From Mustela lutreola (lineage: Eukaryota > Chordata > Mammalia > Carnivora > Mustelidae), in NCBI RefSeq assembly GCF_030435805.1, contig NC_081300.1:50083501-50147500 (forward strand): DNA of 64,000 nucleotides. Reading direction: 5' to 3'. Every line of letters begins with the position of its first letter. Within the stretch, counting starts at the first letter, position 1. Below the pieces are notes generated by a model. That model had not been told where the DNA came from. It worked only from the letters and a program-made list of their open reading frames with translations, and made no database searches. The translations under genes were made by a program, and so were the position numbers. Below, piece after piece: positions 58,334-64,000 of this stretch.

Positions 58334-61300
58334 CTATCAAAGACAAAGAATAGAATAGTGTTCATAACCACCTGGAACAAAACTCATATATGTGTTTCTG
58401 CTGCTCAAAGAAATGCTGTTTTCAGATTATTTGAAATGGTGAAGGATACGCTTTTTATTGGCTACATCTCAGGATTAAACTAATCACTTCCTTGACAACT
58501 CAGCCTCCACTGATGAAAATGAGCCCCAGTGTCTCAGACATGATGAAGATAAGTGGTCCAGATAACACAACCGCAGTCTAAACGTTTCAGTTCACTAACT
58601 TGGTAGGTGGTGCCAAGTTTTGTTCTGTTTGTGGCAGGGGGTGGGAAGGGCTTTGCACAACAGGTGTTCATTTTAAGGTCTCAGCTGGTGTTGGGAAGAA
58701 AGGCTGGCATTAGAGAAGCCTTGTTGGGGCAATTTCACTTTAACTCCTGACCTTCAGGCCTTGGGAATTTGATACTGCTAACTCAAGAGACATTTGTAAT
58801 TTCTAGATACTGAAAATAAGCTCTAAGGAGACCGCTTTGCACTCTAGGGTCTAACCTACAAGAACAAGAATACCAGGGTCTGGCAGCTCCTTGCTTCCTC
58901 AGGGATTCTCTGGCCAAGCTCACCTGAGGCGGCATGTAGGAAGCCTTCTTGATTACCACAGGATACCTGAAATGTTCATGCAGGTGGTCGACATATTCAC
59001 ACATTCTAGAAGGAAGGAATCAGATTAGGGCAGTAATTACAGTCTTATGTTAGATGATTCATGTGGTACTAACTGTTAAAGCAAAGGCATGAGAACCACT
59101 CAAGAAAGGGCAGACTCCAATCGGGTGCATGTCTATACAAATCTTCCAACCGATGCCTCAGGTTCTTTCTGTAAAATAAAGTAATGTGAGGGTAAAGTCT
59201 CACGTGGGTGGGTAAAGTCTGTTTTAAGTCTACAGATGGTCTCCAACTTACAATGATTTGACTTAAGATTTTTCGATTCCGTGATGAAACAAAAGCCATA
59301 TGCATTCAGTAGAATTTTACTTCAGATTTTGAATTTGAATCTTTTCCCAGCTCGTGATGTGTGATACGATACTCTCTCATGATGCTGGGCTGTGGCGGCA
59401 GCAGCCCCCAGTCAACCATGCCATCATGAAGGCCCACAACGAATACACTAGCAACTGTTGTACTCCTAACAACCGTTGTTTTACACTTTCAGTAATGTAT
59501 TCAATAAACTACAAGAACTATTCAACAGTTTATTATAAAGCAAGCTTCATGCCAGATGACTGTGCTCAAGTAGAGACCAATACAGGTGTGCTGAGCATGT
59601 TTGAGGTACACTAGGCTAAGTATGATGTTCAGTAGGTTAGGCATTATAAAACACATTTTAAAATACATTTTCAATATATTAGTATTTATCAATATTGATA
59701 AATATATTACTATTTCAATATTTTAGGGAGGGTTTATTGGAATGTTAAACTATCTCAAGCCAAGGAAGATCTGTAAAGGTTTCGTGACCCCCTGAAGATA
59801 CCCATTTAGACTCCATAAGTATCTGGGATTATTTGGGTGCCTTTAGCGAGAGGTTAGATGAATAGATTAAAATCCCCCAATGAGATCCCATCCAGCTACA
59901 CACACGATTTAGAAAAAAGAGCACAGGTTTTACTATCAAACCAATCTGTTCAAATTTGTGGAGTCAACCACCTTCTAGTTTTGTGATTTGGGGCAAGTGA
60001 CCTAACTCTGCTGCCTCACTTTGGTCATCAGTTAATCAACAGCTAGGACAGGCAGCCCAGGTGCCTGGTGCTGGGCACTCACCAAGGAACTGGCAAGATA
60101 TGGCTGCATGGTTTCAGTGGACAAGATACTATGGTACCACCTAGAATATGTGCTATGTATCATCTATAAGAACAGACTACAGGTGAAGAACCAGCTGTAT
60201 GGGAGAGGATGTTCTGGCCTTGAAGAATGAGCAGGGAATGGGCACTCCATGTGGTCACAAAGCAGGGGTGCCCAGTGGTGCCTGGCAGCTGCCCCGCCCA
60301 CACAAGGACATTCCCTAGCCCCAGAGCAGCCTGATGCACTCGCACCTACTCGTGCATGCTCACAGTGTACCACTCAGCGCAGGCCCTTTTCTCAGCCCTC
60401 AAGACTGGCAGGACCTTTCATGGTTGGTCTGAACCTCCCCTTGGTCCCACCTGCAGGACTGAAATGAGAGAGGGCAAAAGCAGAATAACCTAGGAGTGTT
60501 CACTTTTTATTGTACAAAATATTTCAGACATAAAAGGCACACCTATGTCCTCAGCCCCCCACCTAGAGAGAGAAGCCATTACTTTATCACTGAGGCCCCC
60601 TATCAACCTTCACAGGTCCCATTTCTCACCCATCGCCTGGCGTTTGGGGTTTGCCATTCTCTGCACAGGTTTATGTTGTCACCATATAAAATTATGGCTA
60701 GGGATCCTTCTGCAATACCACATTTAATTCCAGGAGGAATTAAATGTATAATAAAGTCACTTTATTATATGTGACTTTATTATGTGACTGAGAGTCTCAG
60801 TCAGTTAAGCAGCCAGCTCTTGATTCTGGCTCAGGTCATGATCTCCGGCTCCTGGGACTGAGCCTCATGTCCTGCTCTGCATTCAGCGAGAGGTTTTAGC
60901 TACAGCATTCTCTCCCTCTGCCCCTGCACCCTCTCCCTCACTCTCTGAAATAAATACATCTTTAGAAAAATAAAAATAGGGGGGCCTGAGTGGCTCAGTC
61001 GTTGAGCATCTGCCTTCGGCTCCGGTCATGATCCTAGGGTCCTGGGATCAAGTCCTGCATCTGGCTCCTTGCTCAGGGAGGAGCCTGCTTCTCCCGCTGC
61101 CTGCTACTCCCCCTGCTTGTGCGCATGCTCTCTTTCTCTCTGGCAAATAAATAAAATCTTTTTTAAAAATAAATCCATGTGTGTGCAGATTATTGGAAGA
61201 CTGTCTTAAAGTTCACCTGGGACATCCTGAGAAATAAGATGAAACTAGATGTGGCCAGACTATGAAAGACTCCAGCGCTGGGACCAGGAGAAGCAGAGAA

Positions 61301-63002
61301 TATAAATGTGATGAAAGCCATGTAGATTTAGAAAGGAAGGAATTCTGGGGGCGCCTGGGTGGCTCAGTAGGTTAAGTGCCTAACTCTTGATCTCACCTCA
61401 GGTTTTAATCTCAGGGTCGTTGAGTTCAAGCCCTAGTGGACTCCATACTAGGTGTGGAGCCAACTTTAAAAAAAAGGAGTTCTGGTTTCCCCGGGTTCCA
61501 CCCCACCTGCCCATCATGTACTTAGAAAACAAAGGCAGCTACCAAGAACCCACCATCTAAAAGAAAAAGAGATCTATTCACTGCTGGGACTCCAGTGAAA
61601 TGGCCCCATGGGAAAAAGTGGAAAGCAAAGCCAGCTTGGCCTTTGAGTTATAGAATGCGGCAAAGAACAGAGTTCTTAATGCCTCTGCTCTCCAGAGCCG
61701 AATTTTATCCGACATTACCTGTTCTTGAGGCTTGCAGAAATGGATATGAAGTCAAATATAATCAGATGCTGAACCAATTCACAGAGGCCAACTCCACCAG
61801 CATGGGGGCAAACCGGAACTAGAATAAAGACAGATCTCTTCTTAATGTCAAGTGGGGTGGGGGTGGGCAGAGGAGAGAACACCTGAGGTATTTTTCATTG
61901 CCCGCAGGTGATTACATCATTCATTATTACTTAGGGAGGAAATTGCAGGATGAAAATCGTCAAAGATTCCCTGATTCAGCTGAAAAGACAGTCTTTCCAG
62001 AGGGACCTGCCGGTGTGCGGTGGGCGGAGAAATGGAGGGTTGGTATGTGGCTCCCAGGCGCCCTTACTTTCAAACTTTTTGGCCATCAGCAACACTGAAA
62101 GGTTTTCATTGACACTTCCCAGCCTGCAGCTGTCAATCTGGAGAAACTGCAGGGCTTTCGCTTGAAGGAGTTGCTTAAATATCACTCTATTGTGGCACTG
62201 GAAATAGAATTAAAATAAATAAAACCAGCAGAAGAGTTAACCTGGGCCTTCAGGAAGCTCGGGCTATATTCTTCGCTCTCATCTGGCAGGAAGCGAGCCC
62301 TGACAATGCAGGTGGGGGTCCTGACTGCTCACTGCTTCGTAAATCTGCTAGCGGAAGGGTGTGAGGCATGCACAAGTCCCACTGACTGGACATCTATTAG
62401 GGAATGACGGTCAGAGCGGCTGGCAAGGGGGAGGCAAAGCGAAGCATCAGGAGGGAATGTGGTGATGGCGATGAGCAGGTGGCTAGGACGACGGAAACCC
62501 CAAGGCCAGCCAGCACTGCTCCTTTCGCTGGGCAAACCGAGAATCTCTTCCTCCACGCGGCTCCACGCGTGGGTGGACGGCTGTGGGTCTTGGCAAGCAT
62601 TTGTGCTCTGTTTATAAGCATGGAGAGTGAACACAGTAATGTTTATTCAATTTGGAAGCTGGCTTTCTTAAAACCATACTGTGCGTCTTACGCCCTTGCA
62701 GGAGCAACTTCAAACTGCTGCCTTGTAAACTTTGATTAGATACTTTGGGAAAGATACTTGGCTTTACTTCGTATGAATTGTCGGAAAAGAGACAAATTTT
62801 GACTCTGACTGCAGACTCTACCAATGTGCTGTAAAGTATCCTAGGTTCTGAGATTATGAAAACTTCCCCCCTCAAAATAACACAGGTGGTGGAGCCTAAC
62901 ATACACCAGCGTCCCCAGTGGGTGGCCAGTGTGTACTGACCCCAAGGAGATGTCACTTACCTGTTCTCCGGTGGCAACGCCAATCCCTAATGGGACCAGC
63001 GC
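58241..63002 (-). CDS. ENOSF1: ENOSF1, enolase superfamily member 1 (mitochondrial L-fuconate dehydratase type), C-terminal part
   Basis: Five exons on the minus strand, in transcript order 63002-62961, 62197-62068, 61818-61719, 59005-58924 and 58333-58241, join in frame to the last 148 residues (about a third) of the protein; the N-terminal exons are outside the window. ENOSF1 belongs to the mandelate racemase branch of the enolase superfamily and dehydrates sugar acids such as L-fuconate. Visible active-site residues are the third metal-ligand Glu in VATGEQ and the Asp and His of the catalytic dyad in QIDSCR and VCPHAGG, so the domain looks functional. The C-terminus is slightly shorter than human (KKLLAA then stop, against KKLLPAQEN). 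The gene converges on TYMS. Confidence 0.95.
58924..59005 (-). CDS. ENOSF1: ENOSF1 penultimate exon
   Basis: The 82-nt exon reads [20 protein letters not shown] and ASYMPPQ. The acceptor CTTCCTTCTAG is above 59005 and the donor CAG|GTGAGC below 58924. Confidence 0.95.
59231..59772 (+). mobile_element. Non-autonomous DNA transposon (Tigger/pogo-like, tentative)
   Basis: It opens ACAGATGGTCTCCAACTTAC and has the internal blocks GACTTAAGATTTTTCGATT, CGATACTCTCTCATGATGCT and CAGTAGGTTAGGCATTATAA of a mammal-wide element I remember with terminal inverted repeats. The right end (ACTATCTCAAG) is degenerate. Confidence 0.65.
59925..60040 (+). repeat. MIR SINE remnant
   Basis: CTAGTTTTGTGATTTGGGGC and AAGTGACCTAACTCTGCTGC match the MIR core. 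Confidence 0.6.
60784..60972 (+). repeat. Can-SINE, diverged
   Basis: Forward copy with AGTCTCAGTCAGTTAAGCAG and GCTCAGGTCATGATCTCCGG. Confidence 0.8.
60979..61172 (+). repeat. Can-SINE
   Basis: Forward copy, GGGGGGCCTGAGTGGCTCAG to AAATAAAATC poly-T/A. Confidence 0.85.
61349..61478 (+). repeat. Can-SINE, short form
   Basis: Forward copy, GGGGGCGCCTGGGTGGCTCA to GGAGCCAACTTTAAAA, flanked by AGGAATTCTG / AGGAGTTCTG. Confidence 0.85.
61719..61818 (-). CDS. ENOSF1: ENOSF1 exon (catalytic His)
   Basis: The 100-nt exon reads [20 protein letters not shown], then [13 protein letters not shown]. The acceptor TTATTCTAG is above 61818; the donor ACAG|GTAATG is below 61719. It carries the His of the dyad. 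SLKN replaces human SLEN. Confidence 0.94.
62068..62197 (-). CDS. ENOSF1: ENOSF1 exon (catalytic Asp)
   Basis: The 130-nt exon reads [20 protein letters not shown], then [20 protein letters not shown] and KFE, near identical to human. The acceptor ATTTCCAG is above 62197; the donor GAAA|GTAAGG leaves phase 1. Confidence 0.95.
62198..62960 (-). other. ENOSF1: ENOSF1 intron
   Basis: No repeat or other structure recognised. A few open frames on both strands show no family. Confidence 0.65.
62961..63002 (-). CDS. ENOSF1: ENOSF1 exon (metal-ligand Glu)
   Basis: This 42-nt exon reads [14 protein letters not shown]. The acceptor TTTTATAG lies just above 63002 and the donor GTAAGT just below 62961; phase 0 at both ends. 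Confidence 0.93.
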
Positions 63003-64000
63003 CTATAAAACACAAGACAACCTGATGTTATTTCCCAAAGATTCTGAACTGAAAATCCTAATTTAAAAAAAATTTACAGTGGTTTCACTACTCAGAGCTG
63101 AAGGAGGAGATGTCCCTGCGGGGGCTGTGTGAAGTTTTAGGAAGGGCAAAAGGTGGGCAAGGAGACTATGTGTGCACACAGGAGGGGCTAGCTGCAATGC
63201 TGCCATGAGCTCCCTTCCTGCTACAGCTCTGCAGATTCTCCCTGCAGCCCCTTCAGTGGGTGTTCTAGGACCCTCTCCCTTCAAGCTTAGCCAGTGGGCT
63301 TAGATCCACTTTACAGGTCAGGCAGAGCTTGTTCCTTACCTGGTGAACTCCTCACTGGGCGAATGCTGGAGTCTTCTTAACACAGCACTGCTCTCTCTGT
63401 GCTGCCCTCTGAAGCTACCTCACCCCCTCCACCCAGGCTCCGGCTGCTCCCCAAACGTCCCCACTGGGGCTGCCACAGGCACTTTCCTCAGGTGCCTTTG
63501 GTTTCTCCCCAGCTTATCTTCCCATTGTTTAGGGAATACAGCAAGGGAACCAATAGCTAACATGTCTGAGTCCTGCTGCCTGACTGGTGCTGTGTGAAAG
63601 CCTGACTGAAATGGGTCCTCATCTACAGCCCGTTGGGACAGGAGCCACCATCATCCCGTCCCCATTTCACAGATGAGAAGCAGGTGCAGGGCTAGTAACC
63701 CGCCCCAGATCACAGGCTGGAAAGGGGTAAAACCAAGGCCTAGACTCCAGGCCAGCTCCAGAGCCAGTGGAAGCTTCTTAACCACTAGACAGGAAAACTT
63801 CCCTGCAGAAAAAAAACCCTTAATTTAGGAGTCAGGGGCTCCCATCCTGCTACCTGTCCTGCCTCTATGTGTGGATGGGGAGTCATGGGCCTCCCAAGCC
63901 TCGCCTCCTTGTCCCCAGGTGAGGAGTTAAAGTGGATGGTCAGTGGGGCACCTTCTACTTTCCTGGTTTATGCTTCCAGAGACCTCTATATGAGTGCAGT
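63003..64000 (-). other. ENOSF1: ENOSF1 intron running off the window
   Basis: The exon expected to precede ALVPLG (human sequence WIEEPTSPDDILGHATISK) is not found before 64000. An antisense MIR (63600-63790, CCATTTCACAGATGAGAAGC) is visible. Confidence 0.65.

Larger units (their letters stand above)
59006..61718 (-). other. ENOSF1: ENOSF1 intron (large)
   Basis: It contains a TIR element (59231-59772), a MIR (59925-60040), a 13-bp hairpin (60748-60783) and three Can-SINEs (60784, 60979, 61349). Confidence 0.75.

Noticed and set aside
63003-64000. Next upstream ENOSF1 exon
   Set aside because: No minus-strand match to the expected EEPTSPDD region before the window ends.

Overview
This window is nuclear DNA from a carnivoran mammal, most likely a mustelid or close relative (mink, ferret, marten or otter type). 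The clue is the dominant repeat, a tRNA-Lys-derived Can-SINE that begins like GGGGCGCCTGGGTGGCTCAG, carries a CT-rich middle and ends in TAAATAAAATCTT plus poly-A. About 40 copies are visible in both orientations, many with clean target-site duplications. No species can be named from the sequence alone.

Three host genes lie in the order known from human 18p11.32. CLUL1 (clusterin-like 1, + strand) has its start codon at 11411 and its stop at 38979 or, after one more splice, at 40695. All seven coding exons join in frame to a 465-residue protein with the two five-cysteine clusters of the clusterin family. TYMS (thymidylate synthase, + strand) has seven exons from 47772 to 56970 giving a 316-residue protein with every catalytic residue I checked in place. 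ENOSF1 (- strand) contributes its last five coding exons, 63002 down to 58241, the C-terminal 148 residues; the rest lies beyond the right edge. TYMS and ENOSF1 converge tail to tail, about 0.7 to 1.3 kb apart at their stops and poly-A signals, the arrangement behind the antisense rTS transcripts described in human.

Layout: 1-11397 is upstream of CLUL1 coding sequence (probably 5' non-coding intron) and holds Can-SINEs, old L1 pieces and ancient repeats. 11398-41090 is CLUL1. 41090-47440 is the CLUL1-TYMS spacer, rich in SINEs and holding a 48-bp perfect palindrome. About 47440-48700 is the TYMS CpG island with CRE, Ets/Sp1 and E2F-like sites. 47772-57550 is TYMS and 57950-64000 is the ENOSF1 3' half.

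There is no prokaryote-style system, CRISPR array or operon here. The points most worth a second look are: a 33-nt insertion that is exactly the 5' half of tRNA-Cys(GCA), flanked by 16-bp duplications; a 22-nt retroposed mRNA tail with poly-A and 12-bp duplications; a GC-AG intron in CLUL1 that is forced by reading frame; a CLUL1 stop codon that reads the same whether or not the last intron is removed; and the 48-bp palindrome. Calls of repeat family names rest on remembered consensus sequences and are less certain than the gene models.
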